Assembly (NCBI RefSeq): GCF_001610875.1
Contig: NZ_CP011272.1
Span: 2,399,988-2,463,987 of the forward strand
Direction of reading: 5' to 3'
DNA from: Pirellula sp. SH-Sr6A
Lineage (GTDB): Bacteria > Planctomycetota > Planctomycetia > Pirellulales > Pirellulaceae
DNA length: 64,000 bases
The notes beneath the pieces were generated by a model. That model was not told the origin of the DNA. It did no database searches and saw nothing but the letters and a program-made list of their open reading frames with translations. Made by a program: the position numbers and the translations under genes. Within the stretch, counting starts at the first letter, position 1. Every line of letters starts with the position of its first letter. Positions 46,096-55,679 of the stretch are shown here, piece by piece.

Positions 46096-46992
46096 ATGTC
46101 AATAAAAAGTTGGATCCTCACCTTCGCCGCGATGGCTAGCCTCCTATCGCCGGCGATCGCCCAGGATAAAGATCGCCAAGCCACAGACGAAGCCGCGATT
46201 CGAAAGGCGGTCGAAGCTTACGTCAGCGCATTCAATCGCGCCGATGCAAAGGGGCTTGCTGCTCTTTGGGCACCCGAAGCGGTCTACATCAATCCTGATA
46301 GCGGTGAAGAGGTTGTCGGTCGGGATGCGATTGAAAAGCAGTTCGCAGCAATCTTGACCGATGCTAAAGGGGCCAAGCTGGAAGCAACGACGGTTTCGAT
46401 TGGATTCGTATCACCGAGCGTCGCAGTCGAGCAAGGCATGGCGAAGGTGATTCGGCCTGACCAGGAGCCAGAAGAATCCCAGTACTCGGCCGTTTACATG
46501 AAGCGGGACGGCCAATGGTTGCTAGATCGCGTGACCGAGGAAGCTGTCGATGTCGTCGTTTCGCATTACGAGCAATTAAAAGATCTTGAGTGGATGGTTG
46601 GCAAGTGGGTCGACCAAGACGAGGAAGCGACCGTGATTACGGAATGCAACTGGACTCGCAATAACAACTTCTTGACCCGATCGTTCACGGTACAAGTGGG
46701 TGACCAAATCGATATGGCCGGCATGCAGATCATCGGTTGGGATCCTTCCACGAAGCAGATTCGATCGTGGGTGTTCGATTCCGATGGCGGATTTGGACAA
46801 GCGATTTGGAGCAAGAAGGGAAGCAGCTGGCATGTTCAGCAAACGGGAGTCTTGCCCGACGGACGCAAATCATCGGCAGTCAACATCATCACCTACATCG
46901 ATGACAATACGTGCACGATTGAGTCGGTCAATCGAACTGTCGATGGCGAATTGCTTCCTAGTGTGGCCGCAGTCCAAATCATCAAAAACTAA
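46096..46992 (+). CDS. Secreted SnoaL-like (DUF4440/SgcJ-type) protein, second cassette
   Basis: 298 residues from ATG 46096 with GGAG a few bases upstream; longer in-frame starts run back into glgX and are rejected. Signal peptide 1-20 ('ILTFAAMASLLSPAIAQ'). The protein is a full-length paralogue of 9571-10464 with the same two parts: SnoaL fold ('IRKAVEAYVSAFNRADAKGLAALWAPEAVYINP', 'GRDAIEKQFAAIL') and beta-rich second domain ('YEQLKDLEWMVGKWVDQDE...IIGWDPSTKQIRSWVFDSDGGFGQAIW'). The two copies differ at many positions, so the duplication is old or one is imported. It precedes the second repeat protein by 40 bp. Confidence 0.85.
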   Translation: MSIKSWILTFAAMASLLSPAIAQDKDRQATDEAAIRKAVEAYVSAFNRADAKGLAALWAPEAVYINPDSGEEVVGRDAIEKQFAAILTDAKGAKLEATTVSIGFVSPSVAVEQGMAKVIRPDQEPEESQYSAVYMKRDGQWLLDRVTEEAVDVVVSHYEQLKDLEWMVGKWVDQDEEATVITECNWTRNNNFLTRSFTVQVGDQIDMAGMQIIGWDPSTKQIRSWVFDSDGGFGQAIWSKKGSSWHVQQTGVLPDGRKSSAVNIITYIDDNTCTIESVNRTVDGELLPSVAAVQIIKN

Positions 46993-47032
46993 CAAGCCCA
47001 CTCCATCTGAAGTCATAACGAGATCTTAAATC

Positions 47033-48499
47033 ATGAAGAAATTATTTCCGATCGCTGCAATTCTATTTTTGTTTGTTTCGATGACCACGGAGGAGCTTTG
47101 GGCTCGAGGCGGTGGACGTGGGGGTGGCGGAGGAGGAATGGCTCGAGGCGGAGGTGGTGGAGGTGGAATGTCGCGGGGAGGAGGTGGGTTTTCCGGCGGC
47201 GGAATGGCGAGCCGTCCGAGCCCAGCCATGAACCGTTCTCCCTCCGTATCACGGCCTTCCGCACCACCCATGAGTCGACCTAGCCCAGGAGTCGGCGCAG
47301 GAGCGGGGCCTCGTCCTGGAGCAGGAGCCCCCGGTGCAGGTCCGCGACCCGGTGTAGGCGTCCCAGGAGCAGGTACACGTCCAGGAGTTGGCGCCCCCGG
47401 TGCAGGTGTTCGTCCAGGGGCTGGTGCTCCAGGTGCAGGAGTTCGGCCTGGCATCGGCGCACCCGGCGCCGGTGCTCGTCCAGGAGTTGGTGGCCCCGGA
47501 GCAGGTGCTCGGCCTGGAGTCGGAGCCCCTGGCGCAGGTGGACGCCCGTCGGCGGGAGATTTGCAAGGATTTTTGAATGTCGGTCCTTCGACCGGGGCCA
47601 TCGGCGGAGGTGTCGCCGGTCGTCCTGGAGGAGCAAATTTGGGTTCGGCAGTGGGAGGTGGTGCAGCGGCCGCTTTCCTACAAGGTGGGGGAGTGGCGGG
47701 ACGACCTGCAGCCGGACAGTTACCAGCTGGTGTGCAGGGTGCGGCTGGAAACCGGATGGAAAATCGAGCCGGCAATCAAGCTTCTCGCGCCGAGAATCGC
47801 GCCGCAAACCAAGCTGGGCGAGTGGAGAATCGACAGCAGTTGCAAGACGACCGCTTCCAAAGACGCGATGAAGTGCGCAATCAAGTCCAGGAGAATCATC
47901 CTCGCCTCGATTTCTGGTCGGATTATCCAGGTTGGGCCGCCATGCGTATCACCCGTCCTTATCGTTGGGCTACTTGGGGGGCTGTGACAGGTTGGGTGGG
48001 ATATGGCGAAAGTGCGCCGGTGTCTTACAGCTATGGAGAGAGCATCTACTACGAAGGGGATACGGTTTATCAAGGAGACCAGCCGGTCGCATCTGCGGAG
48101 GAATATACCCAGCAAGCGGAGGCGATTGTTACCAGTGCCCCAGAGGTTGCACCTGCGAGTGCAGAGTGGCTACCGTTGGGAGTCTTTGCTTTGTCGCAGG
48201 ATGGTCAATCGTCCGGACCTGCTCCTTCGATCTTTCTTCAGTTAGCAATAAGCAAAGAAGGAGTTATTCGCGGCACCCTCAACAATACGCTGACGGGAAA
48301 GACGGTGGACGTGGAGGGTATGGTTGACAAGCAATCCCAGCGATGCGCTTGGGCAGCTGCCAACCAAAGCCGACCCATCATGGAAACGGGCATCTCCAGT
48401 TTAACGCAAGACACGGCTCCAGCGCTGGTCCACTTTGCCGACGGTCAAACCCAACAATGGCTGATGGTTCGATTGGAAGAGCCTAAAGCACAGCCATAA
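47033..48499 (+). CDS. Secreted Gly/Pro/Ala/Arg-rich repeat protein with conserved C-terminal domain, second cassette
   Basis: 488 residues. Signal peptide 1-25 ('FPIAAILFLFVSMTTEELWA'), a Gly-rich start, 'SRPSPAMNRSPSVSRPS', then seven 11-residue units GAGxRPGxGxP (residues ~90-166) and a partial eighth. Later 'ENRAGNQASRAENRAANQAGRVENRQQLQDDRFQRRDEVRNQV' leads into the C-terminal domain ('HPRLDFWSDYPGWAAM', 'PYRWATWGAVTGWVGY', 'LPLGVFALSQDGQSSGPAPSIFLQLAISKEGVI', end 'PALVHFADGQTQQWLMVRLEEP'). The C-terminal ~200 residues match the protein at 10472 nearly throughout, while the repeats have wholly different units, so the repeat part evolved separately in each copy. Surface or matrix role assumed; true function unknown. 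Confidence 0.85.
   Translation: MKKLFPIAAILFLFVSMTTEELWARGGGRGGGGGGMARGGGGGGGMSRGGGGFSGGGMASRPSPAMNRSPSVSRPSAPPMSRPSPGVGAGAGPRPGAGAPGAGPRPGVGVPGAGTRPGVGAPGAGVRPGAGAPGAGVRPGIGAPGAGARPGVGGPGAGARPGVGAPGAGGRPSAGDLQGFLNVGPSTGAIGGGVAGRPGGANLGSAVGGGAAAAFLQGGGVAGRPAAGQLPAGVQGAAGNRMENRAGNQASRAENRAANQAGRVENRQQLQDDRFQRRDEVRNQVQENHPRLDFWSDYPGWAAMRITRPYRWATWGAVTGWVGYGESAPVSYSYGESIYYEGDTVYQGDQPVASAEEYTQQAEAIVTSAPEVAPASAEWLPLGVFALSQDGQSSGPAPSIFLQLAISKEGVIRGTLNNTLTGKTVDVEGMVDKQSQRCAWAAANQSRPIMETGISSLTQDTAPALVHFADGQTQQWLMVRLEEPKAQP
47300..47557 (+). repeat. 33-bp coding tandem repeat (GAGxRPGxGxP), seven copies and a part
   Basis: Seven full units of 33 bp (47300-47530) and a partial unit to 47557. Unlike the 18-bp array in the paralogue, units have diverged at several positions. 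Confidence 0.85.
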
Positions 48500-48555
48500 C
48501 AGAAGTTTGTCTGTGATGAACGCCCCGCATGGGCTTCTTATGAGCCTTTGTTGAA

Positions 48556-48587
48556 CCCGCAGGCCGCTTAGACGAGCTGCCTGCGGG
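48556..48587 (+). terminator. GC-rich hairpin after the second cassette
   Basis: CCCGCAGGC and GCCTGCGGG (9-bp perfect stem) with a 14-nt loop, 56 bp after the repeat-protein stop and before the sulfatase gene. No U-run, so it may be a weak terminator or mRNA stabiliser. Confidence 0.5.
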
Positions 48588-48636
48588 CTAAGCTCTATCC
48601 CAAACAAGACTCCCGAACAGATAAAGTAACAACACC

Positions 48637-51108
48637 ATGAACCGAATAATTCAAACCTTCACGGGCGCATTCATAGGGTTAGCCGTGGCGGGACTTGCGC
48701 TCCCTGCGTTTGCTCAGCAGACCGCCGGCACGCCCAATGCACCTAACGCGATCGAGATCCAACATCGTTCCCACTTGCCCATGCCGAACACGGTTCGGCA
48801 AGGATACGTCAATTACGATGCAAAGAGTCCCGAGACCAAGAATCCACCCATTGAACAATTGCGTCCCCCCAAGGCCGCACCCAATGTGCTCATCGTCCTC
48901 ATCGACGATGCAGGGTTCGGTGCATCGAGTGCTTTCGGTGGCCCGTGCCAGACTCCGACTCTCGAGAAGCTTGCTTCTGGCGGATTGAAGTACAATCGCT
49001 TCCACACCACCGCCCTCTGCTCACCGACGCGACAGGCGCTCCTAACAGGACGCAATCACCACTCCGCCGGCATGGGTAGTATCACCGAGACCGCGACCGG
49101 AGCGCCCGGCTACAGTTCGGTGCGGCCCAACTCTGTAGCACCCCTCGCGGAAACGCTCAAACTGAATGGATACTCCACAGCCCAGTTCGGGAAGTGTCAT
49201 GAGGTACCAGTCTGGCAAACAAGTCCAGCTGGCCCATTCGACGCTTGGCCCACTGGGGGCGGCGGTTTCGAATACTTTTACGGATTCATCGGGGGCGAAG
49301 CGAACCAGTGGTTTCCGACACTCTACGAAGGTACCACGCCTGTGGAGAATAAAAAGACTCCCGAGCAAGGCTACAACTTGGTGGCCGACATGAGCGACAA
49401 AGCGATTAAATGGATCGGGCAACAGAAGGCCCTTACACCCGATAAGCCCTTCTTCATCTATTTCGCACCCGGGGCTACGCACGCGCCTCACCACGCTCCG
49501 AAGCAATGGGCCGACAAGTACAGAGGGAAGTTCGACCAGGGCTATGACAAGCTACGAGAGGAGACCTTTGCGAGGCAAAAGAAACTAGGCATCATTCCAG
49601 CCAATGCGCAGCTCACTGCACGGAACAAAGAAGTCCCATCTTGGGACGAGATGCCAGACGCCTTCAAGCCCGTTCTTGCGAGACAGATGGAGGTGTACGC
49701 GGGCTACATGGAATACACGGACCATCAAGTCGGACGCATTGTGGAGTCCATCGAGAAACTGAACCTCCTCGACAACACACTTATCTATTACATCGTCGGC
49801 GACAACGGAGCGTCCGCGGAAGGTTCGGTCAATGGTTGCTTCAATGAGATGAGTTACTTCAATGGTCTGCAAAGCCTAGAGACTCCCGAATACCTGACGG
49901 CACGGCTCGATAAACTCGGTGGTCCGGAGTCCTACAATCACTACGCCGTAGGTTGGGCACTCGCCATGAATACACCGTACCAGTGGACCAAACAAGTCGC
50001 ATCCCACTGGGGTGGTACACGCAATGGCACCGTTGTCCACTGGCCCAAGGGGATCCAAGCGAAAGGGGAAATTCGATCGCAGTTTGCTCACGTAATTGAT
50101 GTGGCTCCAACCATCCTGGAAGTCGCAGGTCTACCGCAACCCGTGTCGGTGAACGGGATCCAACAGGACCCGATCGAGGGTATCAGCATGCGTTACTCCT
50201 TTGATGCGTCGAAAGCTGCGGAGCAGCATGAAATACAGTACTTTGAGATCTTCGGCAATCGGGGCATTTACCACAAAGGATGGACGGCCGTGACGCGGCA
50301 CCGAACGCCCTGGGCATCCATGTCAGCAAAAGTGCCGCCATTCGAGGATGACGTTTGGGAACTTTACTCGGATACAGACTGGACCCAATCCAAGGATCTC
50401 GCAAAGGAGATGCCGGAGAAATTACGCCAGTTACAACAGCAATTCCTTATCGAGGCGACCCGCTACAAGGTGTTACCGCTGGATGACCGGGTGCTGGAGA
50501 AGTTCAGCCCGGAAACCGCTGGTCGACCGGTACTTCTCAAGGGAACAACCCAGCTACTTTTCGGCGGCATGGGACGTCTGAGCGAGAACTGCGTCCTCAA
50601 TATCAAGAATAAGTCCCATTCCGTCACCGCCGAAATCGTGGTGCCGAAAGAGGGAGCCGAGGGAGTCATCATTTCGCAAGGGGCGAACATCGGCGGCTGG
50701 AGCCTCTATGCGAAAGACGGCAAACTCAAGTATTGCTACAACTGGGGCGGTTTCAAACACTTCTTCGTGGAGTCGGCTGACAAGCTCCCAGCTGGCCAGC
50801 ACCAGGTCCGCATGGAGTTCGCTTATGCAGGCGGTGGCCCGGGCAAGGGGGGCAAAGCGACCCTCTACGTCAATGGCAAGAAGTCGGGTGAAGGAGAGAT
50901 CGGAGCGACGCTGGCGACGATCTTCTCTGCGGACGACGGCTGCGATGTCGGCGAAGATTCAGGTGCGCCGGTGTCACCTGACTATGGTTCGGTGGGAAAC
51001 AACTTCAATGGCGAAATCAAAGGTGTACAGCTTTCGATCGCAGACGACCCAAACAACCACGTCGTGAATCCCGAAGACGCCCTCAAAGCGGCCCTTGGGC
51101 GACAGTAG
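48637..51108 (+). CDS. Large S1 sulfatase with C-terminal LamG-like domain
   Basis: 823 residues. Signal peptide 1-26 ('AFIGLAVAGLALPAFAQ'). The sulfatase part (~80-600) has 'LIVLIDDAGFGASSAFGG', formylglycine motif C128-S-P-T-R, 'AQFGKCHEVP' (a Cys-His where many have 'GKWHLG'), 'PGATHAPHH' and 'YIVGDNGASAEGS'. The last ~220 residues ('LLFGGMGRLSENCVLNIKNKSHSVTAEIVVPKEGAEGVIISQGANIGGWSLYAKDGKLKYCYNW') form a concanavalin/LamG-like beta domain, likely for substrate binding. This type is often named arylsulfatase. It lies 138 bp after the second SnoaL/repeat cassette, separated by a hairpin, and is convergent with ppc. Confidence 0.93.
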   Translation: MNRIIQTFTGAFIGLAVAGLALPAFAQQTAGTPNAPNAIEIQHRSHLPMPNTVRQGYVNYDAKSPETKNPPIEQLRPPKAAPNVLIVLIDDAGFGASSAFGGPCQTPTLEKLASGGLKYNRFHTTALCSPTRQALLTGRNHHSAGMGSITETATGAPGYSSVRPNSVAPLAETLKLNGYSTAQFGKCHEVPVWQTSPAGPFDAWPTGGGGFEYFYGFIGGEANQWFPTLYEGTTPVENKKTPEQGYNLVADMSDKAIKWIGQQKALTPDKPFFIYFAPGATHAPHHAPKQWADKYRGKFDQGYDKLREETFARQKKLGIIPANAQLTARNKEVPSWDEMPDAFKPVLARQMEVYAGYMEYTDHQVGRIVESIEKLNLLDNTLIYYIVGDNGASAEGSVNGCFNEMSYFNGLQSLETPEYLTARLDKLGGPESYNHYAVGWALAMNTPYQWTKQVASHWGGTRNGTVVHWPKGIQAKGEIRSQFAHVIDVAPTILEVAGLPQPVSVNGIQQDPIEGISMRYSFDASKAAEQHEIQYFEIFGNRGIYHKGWTAVTRHRTPWASMSAKVPPFEDDVWELYSDTDWTQSKDLAKEMPEKLRQLQQQFLIEATRYKVLPLDDRVLEKFSPETAGRPVLLKGTTQLLFGGMGRLSENCVLNIKNKSHSVTAEIVVPKEGAEGVIISQGANIGGWSLYAKDGKLKYCYNWGGFKHFFVESADKLPAGQHQVRMEFAYAGGGPGKGGKATLYVNGKKSGEGEIGATLATIFSADDGCDVGEDSGAPVSPDYGSVGNNFNGEIKGVQLSIADDPNNHVVNPEDALKAALGRQ

Positions 51109-51263
51109 CAGTCCCTTCGTTCTTGATCTTGGTGAGCTGCGCGCATGTTGCCCGCGAATTCACGATTGAGGAAAACGATTGAGTGGATTCTCCCGCTAGT
51201 TCGCGGAAGGGGTTTTCGACGACGACGACAACTTCCTGGCCGTGCAGCTGACAACTCTAACTG

Positions 51264-51289
51264 CCATCGAGGCTATGGAACCTCGATGG
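51264..51289. terminator. Hairpin between convergent sulfatase and ppc genes
   Basis: CCATCGAGG and CCTCGATGG (9-bp perfect stem, 8-nt loop) followed by TGCCTTTCGTT on the plus strand. Placed between the sulfatase stop (51108) and the ppc stop (51299), so it probably serves as a two-way terminator. Confidence 0.6.
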
Positions 51290-51298
51290 TGCCTTTCG

Positions 51299-54082
51299 TT
51301 AGCCAGTTGTACCGAGCCCGCTGGCGATAGCATTGACGGTGAGTAGCAGTTGAGGAATGAGCTTCTCTGCTTCATTGGTCGCTTGCATGCGATGGTAACT
51401 GCGCCACATTTTCAGCAATCCAATCTGCTGCTGGTGGAGAACTCGAAGCCCGGAGGCTCGCAAAATCATCATGCGTTGCACATTGGGTCTTCGTTGGGCC
51501 AAGGATCCTCCATAAATCGCTTCGACCATGCGGCTGGTCAACGCCAGCTCTGACTCGATTAATTCCATGCATCGAGAACGGAGTTCGGCATCATCGACCA
51601 TTCCCGCGTACGATCGCATGATCTCTAAATCGGTCGCTGCTAAACTGGTTGCAACGTTGCTGATGAGATAGTGGAGGGGTGCCCACTGCGACATGGTCTT
51701 CGAAAGCTCGTCGAATAGTTTGGGCTCCTTTTGATTCAACTGGCTTAACGCCGTACCTACTCCATACCACCCGGAAAGAAAGAATCTGGCTTGCCCCCAG
51801 CTGAAGACCCAGGGGATCGCGCGCAGGTCGGCCAAGGTTTGTTGACCTGTGCGACGCGCGGGACGAGAACCAATGCGACTTTGTTCAATTGCATCGATCG
51901 GAGTCGCTTGCCGAAAGAACGTGACGAATCCGTCGGAGTGCAGTAGCGACGTATAGCATTCGCGAGCCCATTGTGCCAATTGCGTCAATGTTCCTTCGAG
52001 CGGATGCTCTGATTCGTCATGTCCCAAATCCCATAACGTCTTGCGCGTCACGCCGGCTACGAACAATTCCAAGTTGTAGATCGCGGTCGATTGGTGTGCA
52101 TACTTTTGCGGTATCGTCTCCCCTTGTTCGGTGACACGCAAATCACCTCCGAGTGTGTCATCGGGCAATGATTTGATAAAACGATGGGTTGGTCCTGCAC
52201 CGCGACTAATGGTCCCGCCTCGACCATGGAAGAAACGAACGCGAACTCCATGTTTCTTGCCCACGGCGAAGAGCTCTTTTTGAGCGCAGCGGAGGTGAAC
52301 CAAGCTAGCGAGGATACCACCGTCTTTGTTGCTATCACTGTAGCCGATCATGATCTGTCCGACCGGACTCGATTCCTCGTTGCGTTTTTGGATCGCGACT
52401 AAACTGCGCTGTGTGATCGGGTGGTCCAAGAATCGATCGTAAATCTCCGGGCTATGCTGTAGATCATCGACTGTTTCAAAGAGGGGCACTACCGGGAGCG
52501 GGCATAGCAATCCCTCGGGTGCTTCCTCCATCAACCCCACTTCTCGCGCGAGCAAGTAAACAACCAACAAATCCGAAGCATTGCGAGTCATACTCACGAT
52601 CAATGCGCCAAGCCCATCTTCGCCGTAAGCAGATCTATATTCTTTAAGGACTCGGAGCGAGGAGAGAACTGCGTCAGCTTCGGGGCCGAGCGAGACATCA
52701 GGCCGAGCAAAAGGTCGCTTGGAAGCCAATTCCTTTGTAAGCAATTCCAAACGCTCTGCTTCGCTCCACTGAGAGAAGTTCGTGCGTTCAAATCCGGCAG
52801 CAATCAATAGTTGTTCCACTGCCTTGTCATGGAAAGCGCTATTCTGGCGCACATCGAGAACAGCAAGATGGAATCCAAACGTCTGAACGATTCGCATGAG
52901 CGGCTGGACCGAATACTCCGCCGCGTGCCGTTGTCCACAGGCGATCAAGCTACCGTACAAGACTCGCAAATCTCGCAAGAGTTCGACCGATCGCTGGTAG
53001 GTCGGCGTCTCCTCGCGAACAATTGCGTCCTGCGTTGTATCCTGTTTGGGAAGCCTCGCGATGATGGTATTGATAAACTGCCGCCAAGGCTCATTGGGAT
53101 TGCGATCCAACGCCTTCTTGCCTTCGAGCCCCAAACGATTGGCTGCAGATGCGAGCGCCTGCAGAAATTCCGGGTCTGGCTTTTGCCAATAAGCGGACAG
53201 GCTTAGCAAGCGCGCTAACTGCAGGAGCTGCCGTTGAATTAATCCGATGGCACTCTTTCGCATCTCGAGCAGGCTTTGACGCGTTACCTCGGCAGTGACG
53301 AGAGGGTGCCCGTCGCGGTCACCTCCCACCCAAGTCCCAAACGTCAGCTTCGGAAACACCAAGGGATCCTCGAAGACTTTGGGATCCAATCCGACATCGC
53401 TCCAAGCGCGACGGAGGCGCTGATCGAGCGGTCGTAGAACGGAGGGGAACACATGGGTCAAGTAGTCGAGCACGTTGCGACGCTCGGATTGAATGTCCGG
53501 TTTGTCCAAGTAAATCTCGCCGGTCCGCCAAAGAATCGACAGGATGGCTCGCACGGCGTAGTCGATCTCTTCGCGTACGGGATCCATGCGCTCGGTACTG
53601 GACTGCGCGACGAGGCTCCGCTGTTGAAATCGTTCAAACAAACGCCGGTGGTGCGCCAAGACGGTTGCCCGCTTCGCTTCGGTGGGGTGCGCGGTGAGCA
53701 CAAGCTCGACGCGCATATTGGGCAACTCCTTCGCAATCTGTTCCGATGTCAGCCCACTTTCTCGGAGCTGACGGAGGGAATCTCCCCAAAGGGCAGGCAA
53801 CGCGTCAGCGCCCGAACGCCGCTCGACCGATTTACGAAACTGATCGGCCGCGTTCTGTTCAGCCATTCCCAAAAGCTGAAACGCGATCGAGTAGGCTTGA
53901 GTTAAATGGACCGAATCGTTACTGATCTGTCGCGGGACGGAACCGTCCCCCAGCAGTGGCAGCGACTTCGCGAGATCACCGTCCCCAGATTCGTGGAGCA
54001 CCTCGCGAAGGCATTCGAGAATCCAGTTCCATTGATCAAGGAGATTCTCTTCATTCAAAGCCAAAATGCTTTCGACAACCAT
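51299..54082 (-). CDS. ppc: Phosphoenolpyruvate carboxylase
   Basis: 927 residues from ATG 54082; a TTG at 54109 would add nine residues. Signatures: catalytic His132 in 'LTAHPTEAKR', 'VGGDRDGHPLVT', 'IGYSDSNKDGGILAS' and 'RFFHGRGGTISRGAGPTHRFI', with 'RAIPWVFSWGQARFFLSGWYGVG' later. It fixes bicarbonate onto PEP to give oxaloacetate, feeding the TCA cycle and amino-acid synthesis. The extreme C-terminus is 'GLGTTG' where bacterial enzymes usually end 'NTG'. The gene stands alone on this strand; it has no clear Shine-Dalgarno. Confidence 0.96.
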   Translation of the reverse strand: MVVESILALNEENLLDQWNWILECLREVLHESGDGDLAKSLPLLGDGSVPRQISNDSVHLTQAYSIAFQLLGMAEQNAADQFRKSVERRSGADALPALWGDSLRQLRESGLTSEQIAKELPNMRVELVLTAHPTEAKRATVLAHHRRLFERFQQRSLVAQSSTERMDPVREEIDYAVRAILSILWRTGEIYLDKPDIQSERRNVLDYLTHVFPSVLRPLDQRLRRAWSDVGLDPKVFEDPLVFPKLTFGTWVGGDRDGHPLVTAEVTRQSLLEMRKSAIGLIQRQLLQLARLLSLSAYWQKPDPEFLQALASAANRLGLEGKKALDRNPNEPWRQFINTIIARLPKQDTTQDAIVREETPTYQRSVELLRDLRVLYGSLIACGQRHAAEYSVQPLMRIVQTFGFHLAVLDVRQNSAFHDKAVEQLLIAAGFERTNFSQWSEAERLELLTKELASKRPFARPDVSLGPEADAVLSSLRVLKEYRSAYGEDGLGALIVSMTRNASDLLVVYLLAREVGLMEEAPEGLLCPLPVVPLFETVDDLQHSPEIYDRFLDHPITQRSLVAIQKRNEESSPVGQIMIGYSDSNKDGGILASLVHLRCAQKELFAVGKKHGVRVRFFHGRGGTISRGAGPTHRFIKSLPDDTLGGDLRVTEQGETIPQKYAHQSTAIYNLELFVAGVTRKTLWDLGHDESEHPLEGTLTQLAQWARECYTSLLHSDGFVTFFRQATPIDAIEQSRIGSRPARRTGQQTLADLRAIPWVFSWGQARFFLSGWYGVGTALSQLNQKEPKLFDELSKTMSQWAPLHYLISNVATSLAATDLEIMRSYAGMVDDAELRSRCMELIESELALTSRMVEAIYGGSLAQRRPNVQRMMILRASGLRVLHQQQIGLLKMWRSYHRMQATNEAEKLIPQLLLTVNAIASGLGTTG

Positions 54083-54212
54083 GACGTGGCAAACTCTAAC
54101 GAAGTGCAATGCGATACGAATGCGGAATCAACCGTTCGAGAGGAACGCATAGACTAAACGGGAATTTGAGGCTTAGCTACTCGCATTTTTGAAATGCAGC
54201 AGGGAACAACCA

Positions 54213-55616
54213 CTAGCCAAAGATCGATTGAATCGGTTTGCCCGCTGCAATCGGCATAGGCCGCTTTTGGTGGTTGTAGACTTCCCCCTTGGGGTCGATT
54301 CCAAGAGCCCAATACAACGTCGCGGTGATGTCCTCCGGACCGACGGGATTCTCCGCAGGATAGGCTCCCTGCGCATCGCTCTTTCCGAACACAGCGCCCC
54401 CTCGCACTCCACCACCTGCCATCATGACGGTGTAGCAATCGGGCCAATGATTCCGGCCCTTTCCATCGCGGTCGCCAATCTTAGGGCCTCGACCAAATTC
54501 GCCCATCCATAAAACGAGTGTATCTTTCAGTAACCCACGTTCGTGGAGATCTTCGATTAGCGTGGGGACGGTTTGGTCCGTCATGGGAAGCAATCGGTCT
54601 TTGAGTTCGGTGAAATTCTTTTGGTGGGTGTCCCATCCTTCCGATCCGTTTCCGCCTATCCCACGGGAGAAGTAGACCGTAACGAAACGAACGCCCGTTT
54701 CGATCAATCGACGCGCGAGCAAGCAAGATTGACCGTATTTGGTTCTACCGTAGCGATCTCGCAGCGCGTCGGATTCTTGTGAAAGGTCAAACGCCTTCTG
54801 AAAGCGAGGCGACGAGAGAATCGAAAAAGCTTGATCTTGAAACTCTTGCACCCCTTTGGCCTCCGCGAACCGCTCCGCTAATCTCGCTTGCGAGTCCACC
54901 ATGCGGAGCATCTCGCGTCGGCTCTCCATTCGATCCAAACTGATATCACCAGGAAGCGTTAGTTCGGGGAGCGAGAAGCCTGGATCGTTGGGGTCCCCTT
55001 GGAAAAAAAATGGGTCATGACTTTTGCCTAAGAAACTCGCGTGCTGTCCGGGTGTTACCGAGCCATCGGAGACGGTGTGGGGAAAGGAGACAAAAGGTGG
55101 AACGCCTTGTTCAGCCGGCCCAAGCATTTTCGACACGATGCTTCCATAGGCGGGATAAAGCTCCATCGTATCGCGCAGACGAATATCATCCGTGGGTGGT
55201 GCGTGCCCGGTCAAACAGTAATAGCCAGCCGGATTGTGGTTCTTCATGCGGTGACGAACGCTTCGAATCTGAGCCCAGTGATGCATGGTCTCAGACCAGC
55301 GGGGGAGATGTTCGCAAGCGATGATACCGGGGACAGAAGTCGATATCGGTTTGAATTCTCCACGGATGGAATCCGGTGCATCCGGCTTCATATCAAACGT
55401 ATCGATATGGCTCGGCCCGCCGCACTGATGCAGGAATAGCACATGCTTTGCCCGCGGTGCAATCGCATGAAGACTATCCGACTCACCTACACCATTGTTA
55501 GCGGCGAGAAGGGACGGCACCAATCCACCTCCCCAAAGGCCCCCGATACCTAACGAGCCAAACTGTAGCAAAGCTCTTCGGTGCAACTGCGCGCGACGAA
55601 AATCGGAGCAAGACAT
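54213..55616 (-). CDS. DUF1501 family protein with Tat-type signal
   Basis: 467 residues. The N-terminus 'HRRALLQFGSLGIGGLWGGG' is a twin-arginine-like signal. The body has the DUF1501 pattern: 'HVLFLHQCGGPSHIDTFDMKPDAP', 'HWAQIRSVRHRMKNHNPAGYYCLTGH', 'FVTVYFSRG', 'LWMGEFGRGPKI', 'GRNHWPDCYTVMMAGGGVRGG' and the end 'GPEDITATLYWALGIDP'. The fold is sulfatase/alkaline-phosphatase-like, but the formylglycine Cys motif is absent. In planctomycetes these genes usually follow a DUF1549/DUF1553 cytochrome-like gene; none is seen here. Exported, function unknown. Confidence 0.93.
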   Translation of the reverse strand: MSCSDFRRAQLHRRALLQFGSLGIGGLWGGGLVPSLLAANNGVGESDSLHAIAPRAKHVLFLHQCGGPSHIDTFDMKPDAPDSIRGEFKPISTSVPGIIACEHLPRWSETMHHWAQIRSVRHRMKNHNPAGYYCLTGHAPPTDDIRLRDTMELYPAYGSIVSKMLGPAEQGVPPFVSFPHTVSDGSVTPGQHASFLGKSHDPFFFQGDPNDPGFSLPELTLPGDISLDRMESRREMLRMVDSQARLAERFAEAKGVQEFQDQAFSILSSPRFQKAFDLSQESDALRDRYGRTKYGQSCLLARRLIETGVRFVTVYFSRGIGGNGSEGWDTHQKNFTELKDRLLPMTDQTVPTLIEDLHERGLLKDTLVLWMGEFGRGPKIGDRDGKGRNHWPDCYTVMMAGGGVRGGAVFGKSDAQGAYPAENPVGPEDITATLYWALGIDPKGEVYNHQKRPMPIAAGKPIQSIFG

Positions 55617-55679
55617 GGTTGTAACAGGTGGGGATGAAGGGTAGTCGGGGGGGGGGGAATGGCGGGGAGGAGCGCTGGC

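Noticed and set aside
47026-47807. Minus-strand frames opposite the second repeat protein
   Set aside because: Same composition effect; the plus strand is supported by the conserved C-terminal domain.
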